Assembly (NCBI GenBank): GCA_027563935.2
Contig: CM050449.1
Coordinates: 11,684,001 to 11,748,000 of the forward strand
Direction of reading: 5' to 3'
Source: Costus lasius
Taxonomy: Eukaryota; Streptophyta; Magnoliopsida; Zingiberales; Costaceae
Length of the DNA: 64,000 nt
In this document: one piece after another, positions 36,920 to 61,652 of the stretch
Numbering within the stretch: position 1 is the first letter of the stretch
Layout of the letters: each line of letters starts with the position of its first letter
Made by a program: the position numbers and the translations under genes
The notes under the pieces: model-generated
The model's database searches: none
What the model was told of the DNA's origin: nothing
Seen by the model: only the letters and a program-made list of their open reading frames with translations

Positions 36920-38176
36920 ATGTCGATGGATGTGCTGCACAATACCTTCCAATTCGACAAGTACTGCAGCTTTCCGGCGATAGATGAGCAAGTTGAGAAT
37001 AAAGGTGAAGCTGTGATGGCCGTGGAAGATGAAGAGGATCGCCCGGGGCAATCCGACGTATGGAGCGCCATACAAGCGCAGAAGGTTGCAGTGGATCCGC
37101 CGGCACCATACGTCCATCCTCTGCTGCGGCGGTCCTCGAGCTCGATGAGCCAGAAGAGCCTGGAGATATGCACAGAGAGTCTTGGGTCAGAGTCTGGCTC
37201 TGACGACGTCTCTGGCTTCCTCGACGAGCTCAACGTCGATTTCTCGCCGGAAATTGAGGATGAGGGAGAAGAAGTTGGTTCGCATGAAAAGTGCGTAGCG
37301 GCCAGAGGGGTGCGGTTTGAGGAGGAAGCAGAGGAGAGCGGAGTGCTACAAAGCGAAGGTAAGAAGATCGCGTCAGTCAACTACCATTCCTACGTCAGCA
37401 AACGGTCGCCACCGAGGCGGTTTCCTCCCCCTCTGCCGTCCCTCTCCCGCCGGGATGCGCCCTGCATCCACGTGAGGCCACGCCGCAGCGACGGCCGCCT
37501 TGTGCTGGATGCTGTCCCCGCATCTTCCAAGAACTACCTCCAAGCGCAGCGCGAGGGTGGCCGCCTCCTCCTCTCCTTCGTCGACGCAGGCTTCGGTAAT
37601 TCAAGCTTCCAACAATTCGAACCCTCTCCTGACACAGTCGAAATGGAACCAAGAGAGAAGCACCTCCAACCTACTGAAGAACAATCGAGCGAAGCGGAAG
37701 AGATCGCACAGTTAGATGAAGAGGAGGACGAGGAGGAAGAGGAAGAAGTTGAAGTAGTCGACAGGGGAACCGTAGTGGAGGTGAAAGTGAGCACTCAGCC
37801 CCAGCAACCGAGCGGCGGTGCAGGCAAGGTCCTGCGCTCCTCTCTTGTCATCAACAAATTCGTCGGCGGCGCGCCGCTGACCACCTACATCCCCAACTGC
37901 GACGAGGAAGCCAATGCTGTCGCAGCAACATCTCCTCCATCGCGACGGTCGCCGCCGACAACGGCCACGGCAGCAGCTGCAGTAGCGGTGGCCTCCACCC
38001 TCAGCGCCACGGCAGAAGCTTACGATGACGGCGGCAGCCAACTGCCTCCAGACAACAAGCTGCTGTTTACGTCGAAGAGGCGCAACCGCGAGGAGCTGCT
38101 TCACAGCATGAGGGGTTGCAGTCAGCTGCGCAGGCCATTGTTCGTCTGGGAACCTTGCTGCGTCGCCACTTCCTAA
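36920..38176 (+). CDS. FAF: FANTASTIC FOUR (FAF)-like protein
   Basis: Intronless gene for a 418-residue plant-specific protein. The first in-frame ATG is at 36920, with a second at 36926; the frame is open upstream only from a TTG. N-terminal features include VWSAIQAQKV and a Ser-rich EICTESLGSESGSDD block (about 81-97), both typical of FAF relatives. The FAF domain spans about residues 162-220: SPPRRFPPPLPSLSRRDAPC, then RSDGRLVLDAV and QREGGRLLLSF. It is followed by a Glu/Asp tract (about 260-280) and an Ala/Thr/Pro-rich region; the tail RRNREELLHSM...LFVWEPCCVATS is also FAF-like. In Arabidopsis FAFs regulate shoot meristem size through the WUSCHEL-CLAVATA pathway; longer FAF-like proteins are poorly known and some are predicted plastid proteins. 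I find no transit peptide or membrane segment. The biochemical activity is unknown. Confidence 0.88.
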   Translation: MSMDVLHNTFQFDKYCSFPAIDEQVENKGEAVMAVEDEEDRPGQSDVWSAIQAQKVAVDPPAPYVHPLLRRSSSSMSQKSLEICTESLGSESGSDDVSGFLDELNVDFSPEIEDEGEEVGSHEKCVAARGVRFEEEAEESGVLQSEGKKIASVNYHSYVSKRSPPRRFPPPLPSLSRRDAPCIHVRPRRSDGRLVLDAVPASSKNYLQAQREGGRLLLSFVDAGFGNSSFQQFEPSPDTVEMEPREKHLQPTEEQSSEAEEIAQLDEEEDEEEEEEVEVVDRGTVVEVKVSTQPQQPSGGAGKVLRSSLVINKFVGGAPLTTYIPNCDEEANAVAATSPPSRRSPPTTATAAAAVAVASTLSATAEAYDDGGSQLPPDNKLLFTSKRRNREELLHSMRGCSQLRRPLFVWEPCCVATS

Positions 38177-40412
38177 TTCAGCTCTGCATCGGATGAATCC
38201 ATTGCTAAACTAATTCCATCGGGTCATCTACTTCCGCAAGTATAACTGCACTTATGGATCTTCCGCCTATTTAAGTCAACCTAGCTACCATGATTGACAT
38301 AAAAATAAGTAAAACAGAGTGTCAAAAGCCTCACTGTGTGGCTTCATTTGCAATTTTGCATCAGCGGTTGCTGCTGATTATTCTTTTACTGCAGATGTTT
38401 CTGATTAGATTGTTTACCACTCAGTGATTATATATTGGCACCATGATTAATGAACGATTTCATCTGTACTACGATTATTCATATGCTACTGTTCTCTTTC
38501 TTCTCAGAGAAATTGGATTGCGCGCATGCAGTTCCCGACATTTTTACACAAATATTAGTTGTAAAATAGATTAAAAAAGACAACTCATATGAACTAGTGC
38601 TGCGCAACAAGCACTTTCAGACACAATCTTATCTAAAGATAGAGATCACAATCAAATTAGATGCGAAAGAAAGTTATATTCTTGCTCTTGCATGCCTCTA
38701 CTTAGTTTCCAACCTGATCTTATCCACATGAAGCATCTCGGCCTCTCGGGCATGGCAGTACGACAGCATCCATGTTTGGGATTTGTATGAAAGATTCTTC
38801 ACTTCTTCCTTTTATAAACCAATTGGATAGCACAAAAAAAATAATATATATATATCATCCAGAAAAGCCTCTTAGATCATCATCTAGAGAAGCACAAATC
38901 TTTCTAAATCTGTATTTGTCTTTATTAGACAATTTAATCCTTGTTTTTTCTTGTACTAAATGATTAAAATTGCAAACAGTAATCCTATGACATAAATTTC
39001 ATCATGAACAATGCCATATAAAATTAAACATACAATCCATTTCATCATATGACCACAAATAATTTTGTGTATATTCTGATATTATAAAAAACAAATAAAA
39101 GTTAATTCAAATATTTCATATAAAGAACATATAGTTTTATTAAATTTTATGGAGAAGAAGAAAAATCTGCCCTAAGAACATATAGTCAATCTTATTCAAA
39201 TGTGCAGAGAATTAATAGAGGGAAAGGCAGTACTCTTTTGTTCGTTGCAATCGAATGTTATTGCATATGCTATCCCAACTCACTCTAGCGATGAATCAGA
39301 TATTGAGTTTTGTGGAACCCAACTTAATCATAATTGCATCCACCACTCCCGCTTCTTGGCCAAGTAATCGTTTCATTAGTATCCATATAATTCTTAGCGA
39401 TTAAATCAAATGGTCCGTACTAGTTTTCTTCAATAATTTATAATGCTCGTTGATATATAAATTGTCAACAAACACCAAAAATGAATTAAAAAAATAATTT
39501 CTCATTCTTGAAGCTAAATTAAATTTGGAATATTAGTGACTACTATTACAATAAGATTTGAATGACAAATCAATCAATAAACTAAAATTTAGTGACAAGC
39601 GTTAGTATTTTTTTTAGTCATGCAATAATTTCTTACCATTTGGTTGATGAACTCTAATCCTAGCAAGAAAGTCGGTTGTAGAATAAGTTGATCTTAGCAA
39701 TACCATGGTTGTCGTTGTTGAAGGTTTTTATTAGTGGTAAGAACGATGGCAACGTAGACTTGAGATGTCAATGGTTCTTTGTCTGATCTTCTTTTTCCAA
39801 AGTTTACAAGTCGACACAGAGTATTCATTTGCAACTTGAGTTGTTACACGTCGATTTACCTGATTAGGGATAACTTGATTCCCTAAAATAATGTGTTAAC
39901 CCAACTTATTCACCATGCGGCTAAATAACCAAAAGCTCCCAACACAATTTGTGGCGGTTTCTTTTCCAGTTTATAATTAACTAGTATCGAATTTAGATAT
40001 GTTAAATAGTCACCAACTTGTTTGCATCTAATTATCGTAATTAATGGAAAAATAAAATGGAAATCCAACAAAAAGATTCGCAGATCCTTCAATGTGAAGA
40101 GTACAAGGACACAAGCGCATCAGACGTAGAAACCTGCGGCCTGCGGATCCTCCATTGATGTTTCAAAGCATCTCGAACCAATATTATGGTGTGGAAATTG
40201 GTGCTCTTATTCATTGTATATATACACTTCCGTTTCTGATACATTGGAAGCGAGGACTGATGTAGCTCAAAACAGCAGATACATAGATAAATACCGAAGA
40301 TCAATCGACATTCTACAAATTGTGGGGTGGCCCAGGAACCTGGAACATTGTCCCGCACAGAAATTACCATGTACAATCATGTTGCTCGCAAAGGCCAACT
40401 CAACAAGCACCA
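38177..40412. other. Intergenic region between convergent FAF-like and VPS4 genes
   Basis: AT-rich DNA with no gene recognised; the two flanking genes converge on it. Confidence 0.5.
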
Positions 40413-52584
<12,172 letters not shown>

Positions 52585-54650
52585 CGCATCGGCCAATTCC
52601 GTCGATAGATAAAGCAATAACTAGGAGAAGCAAGAATCGAAGAACCCTAAAAATTGGCGAGCTCTATTTCATCCGAAAACCCGCACAAAAGGAGATCACA
52701 GCGAATCGAAATCGAAAAGGGTTTATCCCCAGTCGGGATTGGAAGATCACAAGCAATTGGGGAAAGGGAACGACGACAAGAAGGTAAAGCGAAAGAGGGG
52801 AAATCGTAGGGACTGCGAATGCGTGCTTTGGTCGTCGAACGCAAGTCGATTTTGGGGGTTTGAATCTTGAATCTCGCCTAAGTCCTGGGTTCTACTTGAG
52901 GTTAATCACAGACCAAGTCACAGAATTTTGATAGGTTATTTCCCCTGTTCTGCAACTGGTTGACACAGCTGATCTCACCCTAATAAGTTATCATTATAAG
53001 ATCATTATCAAATAAAATTCTCAAATAGTTTTCCTCACAAATAGAAAACTGAATATCCATTGAATCATATATATATGATGTCTTGCAATTATATGTGATT
53101 TTCAATATATTTTTAACTATCAAATTGAATACTAAATTTATTATTTTGTATTTTATTAGGCTTGATTACTTATAATTGTTTGGAATCTATAGCTTCCTTT
53201 ATTTTTGTAAAATTTCATAAAAGAATGTCAAAAATTTAATAGATTTTAGAAGAATTTATGCTACGAGACTATCCCTCGTGACAAGACGAACCTTCCTAAT
53301 GATAAGACTAGGGGTGTCAACCGACCTCGCGGGTACCCGACCCGACCCGGCCCGTTTATAGCGGGTTCGGGTACCCGATTAGCTAATCGGGTCGGGTTCG
53401 GGTTTACCCCACGGATACCTGCGGGTACCCAATATCCGATTATATATAATAAAAAATAAATAAATAAATATATATATTTATATAATAAAATATTTTTTAA
53501 CAAATATATTTATTATTATTAATATTATTTTATAATTATATTTTATAAAAAATAATTTAAAAAATTATTTAAAAATAAATATTTTAATTTAAACGGGTAC
53601 CCGCGGGTACCCGTCTAAATACCCGACTCAGGTTTAGTCGGGTTCGGGTTTAGGTCGGGTCAGATCGAGTTCAGGTTTGACTAAAAAATGCGGGTACCCG
53701 ACCCGTTGACATCCCTAGATAAGATTGTCAGTCGAATTCCTGTAACGAAGAAGAGGAAAACGATTTCTCATTGCTTCTGATGCTGTCCATCATAACATAG
53801 ATTATTGCCCGTAGTTTATCATGTTTTGATCTTTTATGTTGCAGATGTTGACAATGTTTCGTTGGAAATCTCATTGGGAATAGAGATATTAGGAAGAACG
53901 ACAAATTGTACTCTACTTACAGTTTCATTAGATTGCTAGAGTATAGATAAATTTTTATAATTCAACATTTTTACTAAACTTTTAATTGACTAAATTAAAC
54001 ATAATCCAAACAGAAAAAAAATACATATTTCTTTTTAATCTAATTGTGATTCTTTACTCTGTCCTCGAGGAAATAAAAGATAACCAGCGTGCTAATAATT
54101 TGATTCTAATGCTTCATCGAAAGGTTCTTGCTTGCTGTTGATTAAACCAGTGTGGTTATACTCCAGATATTTAGATACCTTCATCTGCAAAGAGGCAAAC
54201 GGATAACGAGCGTATGGTGGCTTTGTCCCTCGTCGAACAGCAACAGAGATTATAAAATGACAGGATAAGCATACGCACAAAGTGGAGCAAATCATCCATG
54301 CCTTTCACGAGCATTGAAACGTAGCCAAGAGGACGTCAGCATCGAAGACGAACCACGGAACAGTCACCTGGAATATGGAAGCTTTTACCTGCAATTTAAC
54401 CAGGCTTGGTGCTTTTCAATCAGCAAGTCAGCTCAGATGACTAGACATTCCTATTACCTTGTCAGAACAATCGAATCTTCACAGGTAAGAGTTGACCTTG
54501 GTCGACTACACGAGACCTAGATTAATAATCAACAGAGAACCGATCTTATTCTTCATCAAACATGCAATGAATTAACACTGGCAGCATGTTCATGCTTAAT
54601 TACTGGTGCTACAGGCAAGAGAAATCTTCCAACAAAATGTACGAGTACAC
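52585..54650. other. VPS4 upstream region
   Basis: This holds the VPS4 promoter side (moderate GC to about 52870), then AT-rich DNA with one MITE (53309-53717). I see no gene. Confidence 0.5.
53309..53717. mobile_element. hAT-type MITE, TAGGGGTGTCAA ends
   Basis: A 409-bp element with termini TAGGGGTGTCAACCGA and TTGACATCCCTA and target duplication GATAAGAC/GATAAGAT (7 of 8). The subterminal regions are full of CGGGTACCCG and CGGGTCGGG motifs and the middle is AT-rich. It lies about 725 bases upstream of the VPS4 start codon. Confidence 0.88.
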
Positions 54651-54659
54651 AATTATGCA

Positions 54660-56464
54660 TTACGCGCCAGCGGAGATCTGTGAGGTCATTGCACACCATA
54701 GTCGCTTTTGATACCTGCAAGGTCGCCTCTTGAGAAACTTTAGTTTGCTCAATAGCGGCTCGCTCGTCTTCTTGGAAGTCACTGATGGCGGCGGAGTATC
54801 AGTGGCGGTGAAACTTAGCCGCCGCAGCGAATTCCACGACCTCCGTACACTAGTAATCCTCCTCGATGCCCCCGGCACACCACTCGCAACAAGGGATCTG
54901 CTCGGCATCGCAATCGCAAGCTTCATGTTATGAGATTTCACGTACTCATCCTGTTCTTGATCAAGCTGGTCTGCCTCATTCTTCACCGCCTTCTTAGAAC
55001 CAAATGCCGCTTTGTTTAGTTTTGAAGCCCATTTCCCCTCAACTGCCACAATCGCACAGCCGTCGGCTTCGGCCTGCATGCTTTTCTTCTTGCTTTCAGC
55101 TTTCAACGCCTGCATCCACGCTTGAACCGCCGCCACCTTTTTGTCCGCCACCTCCTGCGCCGCCTTGGCTTGCTTGATCAAGTAGTTGTACTCGAACTTG
55201 GAGATGGCTATGGTGGAGCTCCAGAGAGCTGAGTTTGCCCTCTCGCTCATGGTGATCTGAGTAATCGCCTTCAACTCCTCGAGCGCGCTTTCTTCTGATG
55301 CCTTCACTGCCTAGAGCTCCGCCGTTGCTTCCTGAAGTCTTTGCTTTACCGATTTAGTGTGCAATTTGGTTGTCTCTGTTTGACTTGTTACCGCTTTGGT
55401 TTCTTGAGTGCTCAGCTCTGCTTCTCTCTTGGCCGCACCAACGTCGGACTTGAGCTGTTGGAGTGCGGTAGAGAGAGTGGTGACTATTTCATCTGCTCTC
55501 TTCTCTGCAACTGAAGCAGATTCCATCTTCGACATGGCTTTGTGGAGCTTGGTGTTAAGATTCTCCAATTTGAAAACATACTTCTTCTTTGCTCTGTTGG
55601 ATTCCTCCTTCGCGCTTGCGATTTGTAGCAGTTCTTTCCTTATGACGTCCATTTCATTCATAGCTTTGAATCCTTCTTCTTTAAGGCTCGAAAGTTTTCT
55701 TTTGGATGCCTCCAATTCCAAGTTTGATGACTGTAATGCGGAGTTAATCATCTCCTGCTCCATATGCTCATTTTCCATTTCTATTCGCGACTTGTGCAAG
55801 CTCTTTTCCGTTTCTCTAATCAACTCCAACTCATGTTGCAAGGCATGGACATCAAAAGCAGTTATCACTAGCTTTACCTGCAGCTTCTTGGCCGAGTTGA
55901 TTTCCTCTCGGAGATTGGAGATACTAGACTTGGTTCTTCCATGCTTTTAATGAACTTTGCAGCTTCTATTTCTCTTTGAACCTGGATATGCTTGAGCTCT
56001 CTCTCCGCCTCAATTCTTGCCGAGTCAATGAATTCTTGTTCTATGTTTGTTTCTTCAATCTCCCTTGTTAACTCTTCACTGAATGCTGAGAATGATTCAC
56101 GCTCGGCACTGGATAAATCAATCTCGATGAGTGCTTTGGCTTTCTCGTATGTGGCAGAAGCAAAGTCTAGTTTGAGGCGGCACTTAAGCTGTTCAGCATC
56201 ATCCAGCTCTCTCAAAATTTCTGTGGACTGATGGTAGATTTCATCTTCACTTGTGTGAGAGGTCATCAAGAGGTTTTGCTTGTGTGCCATTGCTCTGGCA
56301 TTAGCTTCCTCCATCTTTGGAACCAAACCTGTTGCTTCATCGTTAGCTTTGCAGAGTTGAGATAGCAATTGAACCTTGTCTCTTTCAGCAGCTTTCTTTC
56401 TCTCGATCAGTTTGCTCACTTTCATTTCAGCATGGATAAGTTGTTTGTATACTAAACGCATATC
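54660..56464 (-). pseudogene. Broken WEB/PMI-type coiled-coil gene (chloroplast movement family)
   Basis: The minus strand encodes a long coiled coil typical of WEB family proteins (WEB1, PMI2, PMI15; chloroplast photorelocation): LSQLCKANDEATGLVPKMEE, LREEINSAKKLQ, DVHALQHELELIRETEKSL, NSALQSSNLELEASKRKLSS, the conserved ITMSERANSALWSSTIAISK-like block (here TIAISKFEYNYL) and EVADKKVAAVQAWMQALKAE. The exon appears to begin at 56464 after a clear acceptor; the N-terminal exon is not found in the 300 bases upstream. Two lesions are seen: a one-base-loss type frameshift at about 55925-55940, where the downstream frame resumes with SISNLREE, and an in-frame TAG at 55311-55313 (ATAEL-stop-AVKASEE). 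The frame then stays open to 54660. The rest is well preserved, so the inactivation is recent or, for the frameshift, an assembly error. Confidence 0.85.
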
Positions 56465-58090
56465 CTTGAAAGAAAAAAAAGGAAAAACTAATTTGCAAAT
56501 CCTCGAAAGAAAAAGGAAAACTAACTGAAAAAGCAAAAAAAAATAGAGAACAAATGGAAACAAATGAACAAATAAAAACCAAAAGATTGTACATTTTGTA
56601 TACTGTGCATGAATAAAAGATTATGTATTTTTTTGTATACTGTGCATGAATCAGACTAACGATTTGCAAGGGAATGTATTTGCTCACCATGAATCTGCTA
56701 CTAGTGCTCTGCTTAAGAGATCCATTTTTCTTCACCCTCCATTTCTTAAAGCAGTATACAGTATACACCCTGCTACTTCCAGAGGTAGTCCCAGGCTTGA
56801 TTATATAACGCTTGTATCCAATTCTTCTGCAATGAATAAGAACTTGGCACGTATGGAAAAACTATTGCCACACATTCTTGTCCCTATTATCCAATTTGTA
56901 TTTATTCTGATTACAGAATGATTGGTCAACATCATCACTGGCATTAAGAACATGATTACTTCAATAAAACTAGGATTATATTTATCCTGCCCTGATCAGT
57001 TGAGGAAAGTTCAGCTGGACAGCGTCTTCGCTCGTTCTACGACAACAAGAAAAGGCTGAGACCTGTATGCCTAGTATCACAAAAGGAAAGATATTTTGGA
57101 AATTTTTTTTACTATATCTAGAAAAAGTTAGGAAGAAATAGAAAAAATTATGATAAGTACCTAATTATAATGGATAAGTTATATCTACCCAATAATATTT
57201 TTATTATCGTGAATAGATTTATTTAAAATAAAAAATTAATAAAAATATTATTGTAAATAAGTACTATACATTAGACAAAGCATACTCCAATTCTATATGA
57301 TTAAATTATTTGCATGATATCAAATTATATTTAGTACCATTTTTTTCATTTATTATCAAATTTTATTAAATTTTATAATGTTTCAATATTTTTTCATAAT
57401 TTTATTATCCTTTTCTCTTTTCTTTTCGTTTATGTTCACTCTCTGCCTGTCCATGCACTTGTAAACAATAATATTATCTTCCGAGGTAACAAATTAATTT
57501 GTTGCTCTTACCATTCATCCGAGATTTAAGAATTACTTCGTATACTTATATATGGAAAATAATTAGATAAATTAAAAAATATTTAGGTCATTATCATTAT
57601 CAGATAAATAAATGGAATAAATACATTGTTGCTTCAGTTTATTAGCAAATATCTTTCATTAAAGAGAGTTCATTTTACTCTATTTTAAAATCTAAAAAAT
57701 ATATATTTTAAAGAAATTATTGAGTCGGTATGATTTATGAAATTTTTACTTTTTTTAGAAAAGAGTAGTGTGGAAGCTCACGTGGACGCCTAACCGGCCA
57801 TGGGCGTGCTGACTCTTTCTCTTGTCCTTGACGTGTCGTAGTGGGTCCCACCCAGATTGGTTCCTTACCATTCTCGTCACAACGGACCATGCTGTTTCCC
57901 TCGTTTAAAATACACCTGATTGGCATGTATGATCCGAGATATTCTTGTATTATATGAAATGGACAATTAGAATATAATTCTGTTTAAGATGTTTGGCACG
58001 TTCCTATAAACTTTACACGTACGAGCCGAAGTGCGGAGGAATCACGTGTTGAACATTTGAGCTTTAAAAAAAAAAAACATTTGAGCTCTA

Positions 58091-58222
58091 GGCTATGTTC
58101 GGTAGGATGAAATTCACGGTGGAATGGAAAAAAAAAATACAATGAATCTAAATGGCTTTTCATTTAGATTCATTGTATTTTTTTTTTATTCCACCATGAA
58201 TTCTGTCCTACCGAACATAGCC
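58091..58222. mobile_element. 132-bp near-perfect hairpin MITE
   Basis: Starts GGCTATGTTCGGTAGGATGA and ends with its reverse complement CCTACCGAACATAGCC. The arms of about 63 bases pair almost completely around a 6-base loop (GCTTTT near 58155). The flanks are CTA on the left and TTA on the right, so a 2-3-bp target duplication is plausible (Tc1/mariner or PIF/Harbinger type) but not proven. Confidence 0.8.
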
Positions 58223-58489
58223 TTAATGTGTTCGGTCCCTGGGTACGCGTACTCGGTGATCATGAGCTGTGGCAGGGCATTTGTCGCCTTCCGATGCTCT
58301 CTTGTTGTGTTGCGTAGCCTGGCGGGTACACACGTAGAAATGACTTAAGCTGTACTTTAATATCCACTTTATTGATAAACATAAATTTTAATATAAATTT
58401 TTTAGTTAGCCATCTCATTATTTCCACTCATTTTATTAAAATATAAATAAAATAAGTTATAATTTAAATTATAAATGATAATTTAACTT

Positions 58490-58745
58490 ACATTAATAAA
58501 AATTTAAACTAGGTGTATCAATGCATTATGTGTATTAACAGCAAATTTTTATATATCAATAAAAAATTTCTCTATGTATTAATAAAAATTTTTTATATGT
58601 ATCAATAAAAATTTAAACTATATATATCAAAGATAAATTTCTATGTATCAATGAAAATATTTTTTTTATATTAACGAAAAATTTCTATATGTATCAACGA
58701 AAAATTTTTATGCTTTAATAATAAATTTTTGTGTATCAATAATGA
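58490..58745. repeat. AT-rich degenerate tandem repeat
   Basis: About nine copies of a 25-30-base unit close to TATGTATCAATAAAAATTTC, with variable A/T runs. Confidence 0.75.
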
Positions 58746-59739
58746 GTAACGAGTGATAACGAAGAAATTTATATCGAGATCTGTATCCATTAGTAAATAG
58801 ATGAAATGACTATTAAAATACTTATGTTAAGAATCCTTGGATAGGATAGATAGGCCATTTCCGGAACACGCACGACGTAACTTGTTTTCACTTTATTTTT
58901 TGTTTTTTTATTTTTTAAAGAAAACATTTTTTAGTAACCTCCAGATTAATTTACTGAATTCTTTTAGTGGGAAAGTAAGGCGAGATTTATTTTCTAAAGA
59001 TTTTTAAGGTGAACCGATGTGTTTTGCAGCTCATAATATTATTATTAGCACGATACTCTCGTGGTCAGCTAGTCATCATCATACAAGTCAAAAAAGTGAT
59101 AGTACAAACTGCGATTTATTATTTTGAAGTTTGAAAAATCAGTGACCAGATTCAAATAATTCTGCAAATTTGTATCTATATAATTATAAAGTTAATTGAA
59201 GTTCGTGCAAAAATTGCACATTATACAAATGCTTTAGGACACCGTGGTTCAAAAACTTGGTTCGGCGATGTTTTACCGATATGTACCAATATGATATCGG
59301 CAAATCGGTAAGATCTCGTCTTGTCCGTTGCCGCTTCTCATCGAAGGCAAAAGCTTCGTTCGAAGTTTCCGGCGCTAGTGGAAGCCCCAATCCACTGCTT
59401 TCTTTACTTCGATCCTTGCTCTGGTGCAGAACCTTTGCCAGATTGGTACTAACCAGAGGAATGGCCAGTTCCTCAAACACTATTTAGGACTTGAGTTATT
59501 ACAAAGTTTTGCTTTTCTGTATATCTCTCACACTTGCTACATCAATTAATTATAATGAAATTTAATTTCTTCAACCGGATGAACAGGGGAGCAATCTAGC
59601 GAGCTCTCAGCACGGGATGTTAGTGGCTGGGCTCCCCAGGCAAGCAAGGCGGAGGAGGCGGGCGGACATGCAGGCATCCGCTTTCCTGCACCTCACTTTC
59701 CTCTCGTCTCCTATGATCGATCGTCCAGCGAACTCTAGC

Positions 59740-60191
59740 TAGGGGTGAGTAACGGTCTGGTAAAGACCAATTTTACTGAATTTACCACCCTTGCGATAAA
59801 TTCGGTTTCAGTATCAATATCATTAATAATTTCTCTGAAAATCGTTATCCGATTTCGGTATCGATTTTTCATTTTTCGATTCGATAAAAACCGAATTTAT
59901 CGATACTAACTACTAAGTATTAAATTAATAAATTCATTTAAAATTATTAAATTGTATTTGATAAATATATAAAAATAAAAATATTATTACATTTATATAA
60001 ATAAAATAATTTAAATTAGTAAATTAGTAATTTACCAAATTTACTGAAAATTTTTTGATAAATTTGATTTGGTAAGAGGTCTTTTTTTTTAAATTCAGTT
60101 CGGTTTCAATTTTAAAAATTTTGATAAAATATAAATTAGTAAATTCGTTTTCGGTAAATTTAGTTTGGTAATAACCGAATGCTCAACCCTA
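59740..60191. mobile_element. hAT MITE, TAGGGGTGAG family (first of two abutting copies)
   Basis: A 452-bp element beginning TAGGGGTGAGTAACGG and ending CGAATGCTCAACCCTA, AT-rich between, with subterminal CGGTAAATT/AATTTACCGA-type motifs. The expected 8-bp duplication is not clear: ACTCTAGC on the left versus AC on the right, where a second element of the same family begins at once. The second insertion may have destroyed the right copy. Confidence 0.75.
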
Positions 60192-60356
60192 ACTAGGGGT
60201 GAGCATAATTCGGTTTTTACCGAATTTACCAATCGGTAAATCAGTTCAGTAATTTCAGTTTTGGTTTTCGGTTCGGTATTGATTTTTATGTAATTCGGTA
60301 TTCAGTTTTCGCTTCAGTAAAAAAGTGTTCTGTTCGGTAATTAACCGATTTACCGA

Positions 60357-60401
<45 letters not shown>

Positions 60402-60739
60402 ATAAATTTTTATTTATTAATCTCTAACTCTAACTCTTGGGCTTAATTTAATTTCTTATCTCACTCTCTCGGCAACCCAATTAGCCCAATTTAATTTCTT
60501 ATCTGTAACTCTAATTACTTATCTCTAACTCTAGCTAAAAAGTTCAAAACAATAAGTCTGTAACCAGATCACCTCTAAATTCTTATCTCTAAACCCTAGC
60601 TTCAAGCCTTCAAAGTTCAAATTATTCTCGACAGCAAGTGGCGACTGGCAAGTGGAAACTCCTCTCACCGTGCCGACTCCTTGCGCCTTGATCTCGCATC
60701 CTTGGCTGTCGGCTCCTACCTCCTACAGTCCTACTTGGC

Positions 60740-60945
60740 TACTCCTAGTGCTCCGGTGCTCCCAACTCCTCGTCGGTCGTCACCATAAACCAAGCACCTC
60801 GCATCCTTGGCTCTTAGTGCTCCGGTGCTCCCAACTCCTGGTCGGCCGTCGCCATCAACCAAGCACCTCGCGTCCTCGGCTCTTAGTGCTCCGGTGCTCC
60901 TAGCTCCCCATTAGCTGTCTCTATCAACCAAGCCCTCGGGTCCTT
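60740..60945. repeat. 69-bp tandem triplicate
   Basis: Three copies whose landmark AGTGCTCCGGTGCTCC starts at 60747, 60816 and 60885, period exactly 69. It lies in the C-rich leader of the hAT element. Confidence 0.9.
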
Positions 60946-61137
60946 GCCACAGCAAAACAGCAGCTGACAGCTCCAATCGAAGCCATTGTACCCTAGCCCC
61001 CTGCCTCCAAAATACAACACTACGACCAGTTCATCTAGAGCCTCAAATGTGAGTTATTTAAATGCTTTTATATTTTTATATTAAATTCTATTTTTTACTC
61101 ATATTTATAATTTTATTTACGTTGTAATTTGTAGATG

Positions 61138-61652
61138 CTAGAAGAAGATATGGAAAATTATAACACATCTCAAGATCTTACACAATAGACGTTACATCCT
61201 CAAGATCCTACACAACAGATGACACATACTACTGCCCCTACAAAACCAATTGCATCTTCTTCAAGAGCAAAAAGATTTCAAAAATCTAATACAAGATTAG
61301 AGGTATGGGATCATTTTATCAAGAATGTAAATACAAATGGTTTAATGGTTGGTAAATGTAAGTACCGTGGAAAAGAAATTAGGGCAGATCCAAAAACAAA
61401 TGGAACTTCTAGGTTAAGAAATCATACGAAAATATGAGGAAACATCCTTACAGTGTTGGCAAGCAAACAGAACTCAATTTTAAGGTAGATGATGAAAATA
61501 ATAAACTAGCTTCTGGTAGTGTTTGGAAATTTGACCAAGAGGCTATTAGGAAAGCATTAATTGAAATGATCATTATCAATGAGCTGCCATTTAAGTATGT
61601 TAAAACTAAAGGTTCTAAACGTTTATTCTCAATTGCATGTCCTAGATTTTAA
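61138..61652 (+). pseudogene. Truncated BED-finger hAT transposase
   Basis: From ATG at 61138 (MLEEDMENYNTSQDL) the frame has a TAG at about 61186, continues through TRLEVWDHFIKNV, VGKCKYRGKEIRADPKTNGT and SRLRNHTKI, then shifts frame near 61435 to HPYSVGKQTELNFK and VWKFDQEAIRKALIEMIIIN with ELPFKYV. This is the N-terminal third of plant RICESLEEPER/Daysleeper-type hAT transposases: a BED zinc finger followed by the FDQE..R.AL..MII.DELPF block. The second Cys of the finger is replaced and the catalytic core and dimerisation domain are absent. It is non-functional. Confidence 0.88.

Larger units (their letters stand above)
56570..59739. other. AT-rich, repeat-rich intergenic region
   Basis: No gene recognised. 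It includes a 132-bp hairpin (58091-58222) and an AT-rich tandem repeat (58490-58745). Confidence 0.5.
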
